DNA from: Algoriphagus marincola DSM 16067
GTDB lineage: Bacteria > Bacteroidota > Bacteroidia > Cytophagales > Cyclobacteriaceae
Assembly (NCBI RefSeq): GCF_000429405.1
Contig: NZ_AUBU01000006.1
Location: forward strand, 124,001-188,000
Direction: 5' to 3'
DNA: 64,000 nt
Every line of letters starts with the position of its first letter. Position 1 is the first letter of the stretch. The notes under the pieces are model-generated. The model saw nothing but the letters and a program-made list of their open reading frames with translations, did no database searches and had not been told where the DNA came from. Made by a program: the position numbers and the translations under genes. Shown here one piece after another: positions 42,669 to 52,524 of the stretch.

Positions 42669-43130
42669 ATGAAGCGAGAAGAAACAGTAGACTATCACAT
42701 TAAGAGTGCTTGGCATGCCATATCAAGGATGTACAATCAGCAGGCAGCTGCCGAAGGATTCACTACGGCAATAGGATTTGTGCTGATCAACATTAATTCC
42801 AAGGAAGGAACTCCTGCTACCAAGATTGCTCCCATGATAGGATTGGAGACCAGAAGTCTCACCCGAATGCTTAAAACCATGGAGGAGAAGGGATTGATTT
42901 TTAAGAAGCAGGACCCTTCTGATAAGCGTTCCGTTCGGATTTTTCTTACTGAAGAAGGAAGAAGAAAAAAGGAAATTTCGGTACAGACGATCAAAGAATT
43001 TAATGAACAAGTCCGGGAGGTAATTCCCGAGGAAGATTTGCAAAACTTCTTTCAGGTTTTTGAAAAGCTCCAACTTGTCATTGATCAATTCAGTGGATCG
43101 GCTGTCAACAAACCCATATTTGAATTATAA
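42669..43130 (+). CDS. MarR-family transcriptional regulator
   Basis: 153 residues. The winged-helix region contains TKIAPMIGLETRSLTRMLKT then MEEKGLIFKKQDPSDKRSVR and IFLTEEGRRK, the typical MarR recognition helix and wing. It is placed 28 bp before the beta-oxidation genes and likely represses itself and the downstream fad operon, with an acyl-CoA or fatty-acid ligand as inducer (inference). The twin ATGCATGCAT palindromes upstream are candidate operators. Confidence 0.88.
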   Translation: MKREETVDYHIKSAWHAISRMYNQQAAAEGFTTAIGFVLININSKEGTPATKIAPMIGLETRSLTRMLKTMEEKGLIFKKQDPSDKRSVRIFLTEEGRRKKEISVQTIKEFNEQVREVIPEEDLQNFFQVFEKLQLVIDQFSGSAVNKPIFEL

Positions 43131-43157
43131 ACCTCAGACTACCAAAAACCCAAAAAA

Positions 43158-45563
43158 ATGAACAAAACCATTAAAAAAGTTGCCGTTTTAGGTTCCGGAG
43201 TGATGGGTTCCAGGATAGCATGCCATTTCGCCAATATTGGCGTTGAAGTGCTTTTGTTGGATATCGTACCATTTGAACTCACAGAAGAGGAACAGAAAAA
43301 AGGGCTAACGAAAGAGCATCCGGCAGTTCGTAACCGAATTGTGAATACAGCTCTTCAAAATACTATGAAATCCAAGCCTTCACCTATTTATAAAAAGAGC
43401 TTGGTAAGCAGGATTTCTACAGGAAACTTTGATGATGATCTTCCTAAAATCAAAGATGTAGATTGGATAATCGAAGTAGTGGTAGAGCGATTGGATATCA
43501 AGCAGCAATTGTTTGAAAAGGTCGAAAAGTATCGAAAGCCAGGTACCTTGATTACGTCCAATACTTCAGGGATTCCTATGCACATGATGTGTGAAGGAAG
43601 ATCAGAAGATTTCCAAGTAAACTTTGCAGGTACACACTTTTTTAACCCACCTCGATACCTTAAGCTTCTTGAAATCATTCCCGGTCCTAAGACAAAACCC
43701 GAAATCATTGATTTTCTGATGGATTATGGAGATCGCTTCTTGGGTAAAGAAACGGTTCTTTGTAAGGATACTCCAGCATTTATTGCCAATCGTGTCGGTG
43801 TATACGCTATCATTTCAGGCATGCATGCTATCGAAAAAATGGGATTAGGCGTATCTGAAGTTGATAAACTGACCGGCACCGTCATTGGTAGAGCAAAATC
43901 TGCCACCTTCCGAACCATGGATGTGGTTGGTCTGGATACTACAGTCAATGTTGCCAACAATCTTTATAAGGCTTTACCTCATGATGAATCCCGGGAGAAA
44001 TTCAAACTGCCAAAAATTGTTGAGGTTCTTTATGAAAACAAATGGTTTGGTGATAAAACCGGGCAAGGCTATTTCAAAATGATCCGTCACAAAGACGGTA
44101 GAAAAGAGCTCAAAGAACTTGATTTCAACACTTTTGAATACAAAGATGTAGAAAAGCCAAAATTCAAAGCACTTGAAGCATCCAAAGAGATAGATGATCT
44201 CAAGAAGCGAATCAAGTTCTTGGTCAACTTTGATGACAAGGCCGGAGAATTCTATCGGGTTTCTTTTTATGACCTATTCAAATATGTCTCCCATCGTATT
44301 CCGGAAATCGCCGATGAATTGTATCGCATCGATCAGGCCGTTTGTGCAGGCTTCGGTTGGGAGCTGGGACCATTTGAGACCTGGGATATTTTAGGAGTAA
44401 TAGAGACAGTAGAAAAAATGGAAGCGGCAGGTGAAAAAGCTGCAGCTTGGGTTCATGAAATGCTCGAAGCGGGTCATGAGTCATTCTACAAAGTAGAGGG
44501 AGGTAAAAAGAAATACTACGATATCCCATCCAAGTCCTATGTAGAAATACCAGGAATGGATGATTTCATCATTCTAGATACACTCAAAGCAGCAGACAAG
44601 AAAGTCTGGGGCAATGCAGGAGCTTCTATTTACGATATGGGAGATGATGTCATTGGTTTGGAATTCCATACCAAGATGAACTCCATGGGAGCAGAAGTCA
44701 TAGAAGGTATCAACACAGCCATTTCCATGGCAGAAAAGTCTTACAAAGGCCTAGTCATAGGAAATGAAGGAGCAAACTTCTCAGCAGGAGCAAATTTGGC
44801 TATGCTATTCATGTTTGCTGGAGATCAAGATTACGATGAGATTAACTTGATGATTGCACAGTTTCAGAAAACGATGATGCGAGCAAGATATTCATCAGTT
44901 CCGGTAGTCGTAGCTCCACATAATATGGCATTGGGAGGCGGTTGTGAACTGTCCTTACACGCAGATCATATTCAAGCGCATGCAGAGTTGTACATGGGTC
45001 TTGTGGAAGTTGGTGTTGGATTGATTCCAGCCGGCGGCGGTACCAAGGAAATGACCCGTCGATTTGCAAATGGTGTGGTAGCTGGTGATGTGGAGCTTAA
45101 TCAGCTACAGGAATACTTCATGAATATCGCCATGGCCAAAGTTTCGACTTCTGCCGAAGAGGCAAGAGGCCTAGGCTATTTGCGTCCGCAAGATGGAATC
45201 ACCTTAAACCGAAAGCGACAGTTAGCTGAAGCAAAAGAGAAGGTACTGGCACTTTCTGATGCAGGATATACTCAACCGCTTGAGCAGACGAACATCAAGG
45301 TCTTAGGAAAAACTTCCTTAGCGCTATTTGAAGCGGGAATCACAGGAATGATTTACGGAAAATATATTTCTGAGCACGATGCAAAAATCGCCAGAAAGCT
45401 AGCTTGGGTCATGTCTGGTGGAGACCTATCCTCTCCCACAGAGGTTTCTGAGCAATACTTATTGGATTTGGAGCGTGAGGCATTCTTGAGTCTAACAGCC
45501 GAACCGAAGACGCTGGAAAGGATACATAGTATTCTATTTAAGGGAAAACCACTTAGAAATTAA
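43158..45563 (+). CDS. fadN: 3-hydroxyacyl-CoA dehydrogenase / enoyl-CoA hydratase fusion (FadN-like)
   Basis: 801 residues. The dehydrogenase is N-terminal, GSGVMGSRIACHFANIGVEV with the GxGxMG motif at 12-17, and the crotonase domain is C-terminal: ALGGGCELSLHADH and MGLVEVGVGLIPAGGGTKEM, with both crotonase glutamates kept. This order is opposite to E. coli FadB and matches Bacillus FadN. It performs two successive steps of beta-oxidation. The thiolase and acyl-CoA dehydrogenase follow in the same direction. Confidence 0.9.
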   Translation: MNKTIKKVAVLGSGVMGSRIACHFANIGVEVLLLDIVPFELTEEEQKKGLTKEHPAVRNRIVNTALQNTMKSKPSPIYKKSLVSRISTGNFDDDLPKIKDVDWIIEVVVERLDIKQQLFEKVEKYRKPGTLITSNTSGIPMHMMCEGRSEDFQVNFAGTHFFNPPRYLKLLEIIPGPKTKPEIIDFLMDYGDRFLGKETVLCKDTPAFIANRVGVYAIISGMHAIEKMGLGVSEVDKLTGTVIGRAKSATFRTMDVVGLDTTVNVANNLYKALPHDESREKFKLPKIVEVLYENKWFGDKTGQGYFKMIRHKDGRKELKELDFNTFEYKDVEKPKFKALEASKEIDDLKKRIKFLVNFDDKAGEFYRVSFYDLFKYVSHRIPEIADELYRIDQAVCAGFGWELGPFETWDILGVIETVEKMEAAGEKAAAWVHEMLEAGHESFYKVEGGKKKYYDIPSKSYVEIPGMDDFIILDTLKAADKKVWGNAGASIYDMGDDVIGLEFHTKMNSMGAEVIEGINTAISMAEKSYKGLVIGNEGANFSAGANLAMLFMFAGDQDYDEINLMIAQFQKTMMRARYSSVPVVVAPHNMALGGGCELSLHADHIQAHAELYMGLVEVGVGLIPAGGGTKEMTRRFANGVVAGDVELNQLQEYFMNIAMAKVSTSAEEARGLGYLRPQDGITLNRKRQLAEAKEKVLALSDAGYTQPLEQTNIKVLGKTSLALFEAGITGMIYGKYISEHDAKIARKLAWVMSGGDLSSPTEVSEQYLLDLEREAFLSLTAEPKTLERIHSILFKGKPLRN

Positions 45564-45723
45564 TGAAGTATCAAGTTAGTAGTATCAAGACATTGGAAAC
45601 TGATCATTTATAACTTCAAAGAATGATCATTTGGCTTAAAAACTCATTGGAGTCTAAATTTTGATACTTGATTCTAACCTCTTGACTCTTCAATATCAAT
45701 AAACCAAAAAATAAAATTATACG
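45564..45723. repeat. Hairpin-rich gap between fadN and fadA
   Basis: The gap has TGATCATT (45601-45608) pairing with AATGATCA (45622-45629) and repeated GTATCAAG/TGATACTTGATT patterns at its two ends, which are partly complementary. Extragenic repeats of this type are common in this bacterial group. Whether it is a terminator, a processing site or a dispersed repeat cannot be told. Confidence 0.4.
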
Positions 45724-46899
45724 ATGGATGCATATATAATTAATGGATATAGATCGGCGGTAGGCAAGGCCAAAAAAGGTGGTTTTCGTTTTTACCGTCC
45801 TGATGACCTGGCTGCTGACGTCATCAAACACCTCGTTGCAAATACACCGGGTCTGGAAGCTAAAATGGTTGATGACCTGATTGTCGGAAATGCGATACCG
45901 GAAGCCGAACAAGGAATGCAAATGGGTAGAATGATTTCACTTTTGGCCCTAGGAATTGATAATCCCGGTTTTGTTATGAATCGCTACTGTGGATCAGGTT
46001 TGGAAGCTATCGCATTGGCTGTAGGAAAAATCAAAGCTGGGATGGCCGATTGTATCATCGCAGGAGGTACAGAGTCTATGTCATTGGTTCCTATGATGGG
46101 ATATAAAACAGCCCTCAACTGGAAAATTGCTTCTGAGACACCTTCCTATTACCTCAGTATGGGATTGACAGCAGAAGAATTAGCAAAAGATTATGATATC
46201 ACTCGAGAAGCTGCTGATGCTTTTTCGGTAAGATCCCATGAGCGTGCTTTAGCAGCTATTCAAGAAGGCAGATTCAAAGATGAAATAGTTCCTGTCGAAG
46301 TGGAAGAGACTTACCTAGATGAAAAAGGAAAGCGCAAAACCAGAAAATATATAGTAGATACGGATGAAGGTCCACGTGCTGGAACAAGCATGGAAGTGCT
46401 TTCCAATTTGAAGCCTGCCTTCAAAAATGGTGGTCAGGTAACTGCCGGAAACTCATCCCAGACTTCAGATGGGGCGGCTTTTGTGGTTGTCATGTCTGAG
46501 CGATTGATGAAATCGCTTAATCTGGATCCGATGGCCCGAATGATGTCCTATTCTGTGGCAGGAGTAGATCCGCGAATAATGGGTATCGGTCCGAAAGAAG
46601 CTGTTCCGAAAGCATTGAAGCAAGCCGGACTTTCTCTAAATGACATTGACTTGATCGAATTGAATGAAGCCTTTGCTGCCCAGGCTTTGGCAGTCGTGAA
46701 AGCACTCGATCTGAATGAGGATATTTTGAACGTAAATGGAGGAGCAGTAGCACTGGGTCACCCACTAGGTTGCACAGGAGCGAAGCTTTCGGTACAGCTT
46801 TTCAACGAACTCCGAAGAAGGAATAAAAAGCACGGCATGGTTACAGCCTGTGTCGGAGGAGGACAGGGAGTAGCTGGGATATTTGAACTGCTTAAATAA
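45724..46899 (+). CDS. fadA: Acetyl-CoA C-acyltransferase (thiolase)
   Basis: 391 residues. Nucleophile Cys89 in NRYCGSGLEAI, then NEAFAAQALA, GGAVALGHPLGCTGAK (catalytic His) and the second Cys in TACVGGGQG. These are the marks of biosynthetic/degradative thiolases; the operon points to degradation. The 160-nt gap before it holds an imperfect inverted repeat. Gene order marR, fadN, fadA, fadE suggests one transcript. Confidence 0.93.
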   Translation: MDAYIINGYRSAVGKAKKGGFRFYRPDDLAADVIKHLVANTPGLEAKMVDDLIVGNAIPEAEQGMQMGRMISLLALGIDNPGFVMNRYCGSGLEAIALAVGKIKAGMADCIIAGGTESMSLVPMMGYKTALNWKIASETPSYYLSMGLTAEELAKDYDITREAADAFSVRSHERALAAIQEGRFKDEIVPVEVEETYLDEKGKRKTRKYIVDTDEGPRAGTSMEVLSNLKPAFKNGGQVTAGNSSQTSDGAAFVVVMSERLMKSLNLDPMARMMSYSVAGVDPRIMGIGPKEAVPKALKQAGLSLNDIDLIELNEAFAAQALAVVKALDLNEDILNVNGGAVALGHPLGCTGAKLSVQLFNELRRRNKKHGMVTACVGGGQGVAGIFELLK

Positions 46900-47003
46900 C
46901 ATTTATAGAACCAAGACACTAGGGATGAGATCTTTTGACTCAATATTTAAGCTTTAAGCTTGTCTTCTCATTGTCTGATTTCTAATCTCTAAAACTTTAA
47001 AAC

Positions 47004-48797
47004 ATGACTACTATTTCAAAATCAATTCAAGGAGGAGAGTTCCTCATCCGGGAGACAGAGGCACAGGATGTCTTTATTCCCGAGCAGTTTAGCGAAGAGC
47101 AAAAAATGATGGCTCAGGCCTGTCAGGATTTTATCGATACGGAAATCACACCAAATATCGAGGAGATTGACAGTATGAAAAACCCAGATCTCGTTCCATC
47201 CATTTTCAAGAAAGCTGGCGAATTGGGCCTTTTGGGTGTATCTGTTCCAGAGCAATATGGCGGTTTGGGAATGAGTTTCAACACTTCCATGCTGATCGCA
47301 GATATCATCGGTGCAGCAGGGTCTTTCTCCACTACTTATGGAGCCCATACAGGGATCGGAACACTGCCGATTCTTTACTACGGAAACGAGGAGCAAAAGC
47401 AGAAATACCTGCCAAAGCTGGCTACAGGAGAATGGGCTGCATGCTATTGCCTGACTGAGCCGGATGCAGGTTCTGATGCAAATAGTGGTAAGACTAAAGC
47501 AACACTATCTGAGGATGGAAAGCATTACCTCATCAATGGGCAGAAGATGTGGATTTCCAATGCCGGATTTGCAGATATTTTTATCGTTTTTGCCAAAATC
47601 GAGGATGATAAAAACCTGACAGCATTAATCGTAGAAAAGACCTTTGGAGGTATTACTATGAACGAGGAAGAAAAGAAGATGGGAATAAAAGGTTCTTCTA
47701 CTCGTCAGGTATTCTTCAATGACTGTCCTGTTCCAGTTGAGAATATGCTTTCTGATCGTCAAAATGGATTCAAGATTGCTGTAAATATTCTCAACATTGG
47801 TCGAGTGAAACTCGGAGCCGGTGTTTTGGGCGGTGTTCGTACAGTTACCAGTTTGGCTGTTAAATATTCCACCGAGCGAAAGCAATTTGGCACTAGCATC
47901 AACTCATTCGGAGCTGTAAAACGAATGCTGGCAGAAATGGCTGTTCGTACCTACGTTTCTGAATCACTCTGCTACCGTGCCGGTCAGGATATCGAAGATA
48001 GAATGGATGCTCTCGAGGCAGAGGGTTTGTCCGATGCGGATGCAAAGTTGAAAGCATTGGAGCAGTTTGCTATTGAGGCGGCTATTGCCAAAGTACATGG
48101 ATCGGAAGTACTTGACTTCGTAGTGGATCAAGGTGTTCAGGTCTATGGAGGAATGGGATATTCTGCAGATGCGCCGATGGAGCGTGCATATCGTGATGCT
48201 CGTATCGCTCGAATCTATGAAGGAACGAATGAGATCAACCGTATGCTCATGGTTGGAATGCTACTGAAGCGGGCGATGAAAGGCGAAATCAACCTTTTCG
48301 AACCAGCAATGGCAGTTGCAAATGAGTTGACGGCCGTCCCATCTTTTGAAACAGTAGATACTTCAGAGCTTTTCGCAGCGGAAAAAGAAGTACTCAAGAA
48401 GCTCAAAAAAGTCTTCTTGATGGTAGGCGGTAAAGCAGCAATGGCTCTACAAGATAGAATTGAGGACGAGCAGGAAGTAATGATGAATTTGGCAGATGTC
48501 ATGATTGAAATTTATGCTGTCGAATCAGCTATTCTGCGAACTGAAAAACTGGTAGGAATCCAAGGTGAAGAGGCTTGCAAAAATCAGATTGCTATGTCTC
48601 AGGTCTACCTATCTGAAGCTGTGGATAAAATCAATGCTGCTGCTAAGGAGGCAATCGCTTCTTTTGCAAAAGGTGACGAGCAAAAAGTAATGTTGATGGG
48701 ATTGAAGCGATTTACAAAAATCGACTTGATCAATACCAAGGAGCTCAGAAGACAAATAGCAGACTATATGATTGAGCAGGGGAAATACCCTTTCTAA
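47004..48797 (+). CDS. fadE: Acyl-CoA dehydrogenase (FadE-like, long form)
   Basis: 597 residues, matching the longer FadE/VLCAD-like form. Landmarks: AACYCLTEPDAGSDANSGKT, YLINGQKMWISNAGFADIFI, VQVYGGMGYSADAPMERAYR and RIYEGTNEINRML, where the Glu of YEGT is the catalytic base position. FAD enzyme that makes the trans-2-enoyl-CoA for FadN. It ends in a terminator at 48823-48852, so the operon ends here. Confidence 0.92.
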   Translation: MTTISKSIQGGEFLIRETEAQDVFIPEQFSEEQKMMAQACQDFIDTEITPNIEEIDSMKNPDLVPSIFKKAGELGLLGVSVPEQYGGLGMSFNTSMLIADIIGAAGSFSTTYGAHTGIGTLPILYYGNEEQKQKYLPKLATGEWAACYCLTEPDAGSDANSGKTKATLSEDGKHYLINGQKMWISNAGFADIFIVFAKIEDDKNLTALIVEKTFGGITMNEEEKKMGIKGSSTRQVFFNDCPVPVENMLSDRQNGFKIAVNILNIGRVKLGAGVLGGVRTVTSLAVKYSTERKQFGTSINSFGAVKRMLAEMAVRTYVSESLCYRAGQDIEDRMDALEAEGLSDADAKLKALEQFAIEAAIAKVHGSEVLDFVVDQGVQVYGGMGYSADAPMERAYRDARIARIYEGTNEINRMLMVGMLLKRAMKGEINLFEPAMAVANELTAVPSFETVDTSELFAAEKEVLKKLKKVFLMVGGKAAMALQDRIEDEQEVMMNLADVMIEIYAVESAILRTEKLVGIQGEEACKNQIAMSQVYLSEAVDKINAAAKEAIASFAKGDEQKVMLMGLKRFTKIDLINTKELRRQIADYMIEQGKYPF

Positions 48798-48822
48798 AGG
48801 TCTGTTATTTCTGAAATAAAGA

Positions 48823-48852
48823 AGCTCAAAGTCGCATAGACTTTGGGCTTTT
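48823..48852 (+). terminator. Terminator of the fad operon
   Basis: AGCTCAAAGTC (48823-48833) pairs with GACTTTGGGCT (48839-48849, one G-U) across GCATA, then T-rich sequence. It also overlaps the 3' end of the convergent peptidase gene, so it may work on both strands. Confidence 0.75.
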
Positions 48853-49976
48853 TATTTTTTGATCCATTCTAGGATTTTTTCCTTTGGAAGAGCATCCACT
48901 GTCCTTCCTTCTTTCCCGGTCATACTCTCAGCAGCGAAGAGTGAATTAATGATGGCTTCTTCAGTAGCTTCGATCACCGCCATAAAAAGGGAACTCATAT
49001 CATCATTTCTGATCGTTTGAAGATTTTCGAGGGATCCGCTTTCTGCATTGTATTTTGACCTGATTTTTTCTGCAGTTGAAAAGGCAATCACATAATCCCC
49101 CGAGCCATTGGAAGCAATCCCACCAGTTTTTGCCAAACCCATCATGGCTCTTTTGGCTAGTCTTTCGAGATTTCTGGATTCAAGTGGAGCATCAGTGGCC
49201 ACTACAATCATGCAGCTGCCATCTGCTTTTTCGATTGCACTTCTAAACGGATATTTTTCCAGCTTCTCTCCTACTGGTATACCGGCAATTTGAAGGTTTC
49301 CACCAAAATTACTTTGAACCAACACGCCTACCGTATATCCGCCTAGAGAATGGGGCAAGACTCTGGAAGATGTACCGATTCCGCCTTTCCAGCCAAAACA
49401 AACCGTCCCTGTTCCAGCACCAACGTTTCCTTCCTCGATTGCTCCGGACTCGGCTGAATGAATGGCTTGAATCACCTCTTCCGGCCGAATATGCATGCCA
49501 CGGATATCATTCAAAAAGCCATCATTCGTCTCTCCTACGACAGCATTGACGGATTGTACGGATTCATTTCCATCTTGAGAAAGCACATAGCGAACAGTCC
49601 CTTCAATCCCAGCAGCAACGGAAAGGGTATTCGTCAGAATAATCGGACTTTCGATCAATCCCAGTTCCTGCACCTGAGTGACCCCCGCCAATTTTCCAAA
49701 GCCATTTCCCACATAAATTGCTGCGGGTACTTTTTCCTGAAAAATATTTCCGCCATGGGGTAAAATCGCAGTCACTCCTGTCCGAATGGACTCTCCTTCA
49801 ATTTTTGTCAAATGCCCAACTTTCAACCCTTCCACATCGGTAATAGCATTGAGTTTTCCACTAGGAAGCACACCAAACGGAATCCCCAAATCTCGAGGAC
49901 GACTCTGACTGTAGGATTCAGAAACGAGCGAGACAAGGAAAATCAGACTGAGCAAATGCAAGGAATGAATCTTCAT
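48852..49976 (-). CDS. P1 family peptidase, DmpA-like aminopeptidase
   Basis: 374 residues with a signal peptide (MKIHSLHLLSLIFLVSLVSE) and DVEGLKVGHLT early on. The autoproteolysis/nucleophile site reads ASNGSGDYVIAF, with the Gly-Ser scissile bond of the DmpA/S58 family. The enzyme is expected to be periplasmic. It is alone on the minus strand between the fad operon and nth. Confidence 0.87.
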   Translation of the reverse strand: MKIHSLHLLSLIFLVSLVSESYSQSRPRDLGIPFGVLPSGKLNAITDVEGLKVGHLTKIEGESIRTGVTAILPHGGNIFQEKVPAAIYVGNGFGKLAGVTQVQELGLIESPIILTNTLSVAAGIEGTVRYVLSQDGNESVQSVNAVVGETNDGFLNDIRGMHIRPEEVIQAIHSAESGAIEEGNVGAGTGTVCFGWKGGIGTSSRVLPHSLGGYTVGVLVQSNFGGNLQIAGIPVGEKLEKYPFRSAIEKADGSCMIVVATDAPLESRNLERLAKRAMMGLAKTGGIASNGSGDYVIAFSTAEKIRSKYNAESGSLENLQTIRNDDMSSLFMAVIEATEEAIINSLFAAESMTGKEGRTVDALPKEKILEWIKK

Positions 49977-50076
49977 AGCTAAAGAGATATGGATGTTGAA
50001 TTTTTCAATCCGTCAAAACGGACAAGTTCTTTCAATATTACCTATCTTAAACCCTTCATCCAACATTAAATAAACA

Positions 50077-50748
50077 ATGCTTAAAAAAGAGCGCTACCAA
50101 GCTTTTATAGATTATTTTTCTCAAAATATGCCGATCGCTGAGACGGAACTCCAGTATGAAAGCCCTTTTCAACTCCTGATTGCGGTTGTGCTTTCGGCTC
50201 AGTGTACCGATAAGCGAATCAACATGGTGACGCCTGCTCTTTTTCGTGATTTTCCCACCCCTGAGCATTTGGCGAGTTCAAATTTTGATGAGCTTTTTCC
50301 CTATATCAAGACTGTTTCCTACCCAAACAACAAAACCAAGCATTTGCTCGGATTGGGGAAAATGCTCGTAGAAGAATTCAATAGTGAGGTTCCCGAGACA
50401 GTAGCTGAATTGACCAAGCTTCCTGGAGTTGGCCGAAAAACGGCCAATGTCATCACTTCGGTGGTTTGGCAGCAGCCCAACATGGCAGTTGATACTCATG
50501 TCTTCCGCGTTTCTCGTCGTCTGGGTCTAGTGCCGATGACTGCAAAAACTCCCTTGGAAGTCGAAAAACACCTAGTTCGTCATATTCCAAAGGAATTTGT
50601 ACATCAGGCTCATCACTGGTTGATTTTACACGGTAGATATACCTGTTTGGCTAGAAGGCCGAAATGCGAAGAATGCCAAATCACTCATTTTTGCAGATAT
50701 TTTGAAAAAAATCAAGGCTTGGTTCCCGGCAAAAAACCCAAAAAATAA
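50077..50748 (+). CDS. nth: Endonuclease III
   Basis: 223 residues. Helix-hairpin-helix LPGVGRKTANVI, catalytic Asp in AVDTHVFRVSRRLGL, and the [4Fe-4S] loop with spacing C-x6-C-x2-C-x5-C (CLARRPKCEECQITHFC). It removes oxidised pyrimidines. The stop is immediately followed by the start of the asparagine synthetase gene, so they may be co-transcribed. Confidence 0.93.
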   Translation: MLKKERYQAFIDYFSQNMPIAETELQYESPFQLLIAVVLSAQCTDKRINMVTPALFRDFPTPEHLASSNFDELFPYIKTVSYPNNKTKHLLGLGKMLVEEFNSEVPETVAELTKLPGVGRKTANVITSVVWQQPNMAVDTHVFRVSRRLGLVPMTAKTPLEVEKHLVRHIPKEFVHQAHHWLILHGRYTCLARRPKCEECQITHFCRYFEKNQGLVPGKKPKK

Positions 50749-52524
50749 ATGTGTGGAATTCATCTAATCTGGGGTAAGGGTGCCAATGAAGAATCAATCG
50801 GCACTTTGATGAAGGATGCCCAACACAGGGGACCTGATCAGGATGCTCGGGTGAGTCCATGGCCGGGAATATGGATTGGTGTCAATCGACTCAAAATTTT
50901 ACATCCCGGTCCTGAAGCAGATCAACCTTTTTGGTCAACTGAGGGAAATCACTTGCTAGTCTGGAATGGTGAAATCTATAATTTCCAGGATTTAAGAAAC
51001 CTTTTGCTCAAAATGGGTATAGATCTTTTTACCCAATCTGATACAGAAGTCCTGATGCACTGGTTGAAGATATTTGGAAGCGCTGGCCTGGAGAAGCTCG
51101 AGGGAATGTTTTCATTATTTTTTGTGGACCTAACATCCCAAAATGTGCTAGTCGCCAGAGATCCCAATGGGGAAAAGCCACTCTATTATCATCAGACTCC
51201 CGAAAGCTTGATTTTGTCTTCCGAATCCCGGGGAATTGCCAAATTAATCCAGTCAGACTTTGATTTTAAGGAGGTCGAGTACTTCCATTATTTTCGTACA
51301 CCCCAACCCGGAAAGACTTTTTTCAAGGGAGTCAAAGAGTGGAAAGCTGGTAGATTCAGTTTGATTCGTGATCAATCAGCTTTTCGATGGGATGATATTT
51401 CTACCAAGGTTTCAAAGGAAAAAGAGCCGAGCCAATCTGGATTTTTGGAGCTATTAAGGGACTCCGTTTTGAATCAGTTTCACGCTGATGTACCAATCGG
51501 AATGCTACTCAGTGGAGGTGCTGACAGCACGTTGCTTTATTCGCTGTGGTATGAGGAGACAGGAGTTACTTTGCCAGCATTTACCATTCAGCATGAAGTA
51601 CAATATCAAAGAAAGTACAGCGATGCCAAAGCCGTGGAAAAGCTCGGAAAAAAGCTGCCATTCGAGGCGAATTTTGTACCGGTCAACCAGCAAATTTTTA
51701 AAGAAAATTGGCAGGAATACCTGACAAACCTTGACTATCCGGTAGGTGACTCTGCAAGCTTTTTGACTTGGCTCATTGGAAAAGAAGCCAAGAAATCAGT
51801 GAAAGTGCTAGTCTCTGGAGCTGGGGCAGATGAGCTTTGGGGAGGCTATCGTCGGCATCAGGCATTTCAAAGTTATCTAAACAACAAAGATTTGGCGCTA
51901 TCGATAGCATCGTTTTTAGCTAAAATGCCTTTTGGTAGAAGCTGGAAGAAAACCTTTGAAGGCATCCAAAAAGACCCATTGCGAACCTTTTGGAATTTTT
52001 CTGCGCTGGAAAACCCTCCTCAGGACCTTTTTATGGATTATGAGCGAATCTTCAAATCGAATCTTTCTACCCTAAAGCAAGCCTTGGACTTTGATCGGCA
52101 AGTTTATTTGGTTCAGGATGTGTTGAAGATTCAGGACAATGCCTTGATGGCACATGGTATTGAAGGGCGCTCTCCTTATTTGGACCCTAACTTGATCCAG
52201 TTTTGGAAACAAGTACAAAAAGAAGAGGACCTGCTTGGTAAAAAATGGATTCGTCAAAGTTTGCGCGAACGTGAATTAGAATGGGTTGCGGATCGAAAAA
52301 AGCTTGGCTTTGGACTTCCATTGCTGGAATGGTTTAGTCGAAAAGATGATTTCTCAAATTGGGTATTTTCTACTGTAAAAAATTTCTCCAAAACCTATCA
52401 AAAGGAGCTACCCCCAGCTACCTTGGCCTTATGTCAGCAGCCGGAAAGTTATGTGAAATCTCATTTTCTCTCGATTTACAATTTCTTTCTTTTGGCAGAA
52501 TGGCTGAAATTGCAAAAGCCATGA
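50749..52524 (+). CDS. asnB: Asparagine synthetase (glutamine-hydrolysing) family
   Basis: 591 residues starting MCGIH, so Cys2 is the glutaminase nucleophile. The synthetase PP-loop is SGGADSTLL at about 256-264, and SGAGADELWGGYRRHQ follows. AsnB-like enzymes in polysaccharide clusters often amidate sugar acids instead of making asparagine; both are possible here. ATGA overlap with the next glycosyltransferase supports an operon. Confidence 0.88.
   Translation: MCGIHLIWGKGANEESIGTLMKDAQHRGPDQDARVSPWPGIWIGVNRLKILHPGPEADQPFWSTEGNHLLVWNGEIYNFQDLRNLLLKMGIDLFTQSDTEVLMHWLKIFGSAGLEKLEGMFSLFFVDLTSQNVLVARDPNGEKPLYYHQTPESLILSSESRGIAKLIQSDFDFKEVEYFHYFRTPQPGKTFFKGVKEWKAGRFSLIRDQSAFRWDDISTKVSKEKEPSQSGFLELLRDSVLNQFHADVPIGMLLSGGADSTLLYSLWYEETGVTLPAFTIQHEVQYQRKYSDAKAVEKLGKKLPFEANFVPVNQQIFKENWQEYLTNLDYPVGDSASFLTWLIGKEAKKSVKVLVSGAGADELWGGYRRHQAFQSYLNNKDLALSIASFLAKMPFGRSWKKTFEGIQKDPLRTFWNFSALENPPQDLFMDYERIFKSNLSTLKQALDFDRQVYLVQDVLKIQDNALMAHGIEGRSPYLDPNLIQFWKQVQKEEDLLGKKWIRQSLRERELEWVADRKKLGFGLPLLEWFSRKDDFSNWVFSTVKNFSKTYQKELPPATLALCQQPESYVKSHFLSIYNFFLLAEWLKLQKP

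Noticed and set aside
52359..52520. Longer start for the GT4 gene
   Set aside because: The extension is inside asnB in another frame, and the ATG at 52521 begins the conserved N-terminus.
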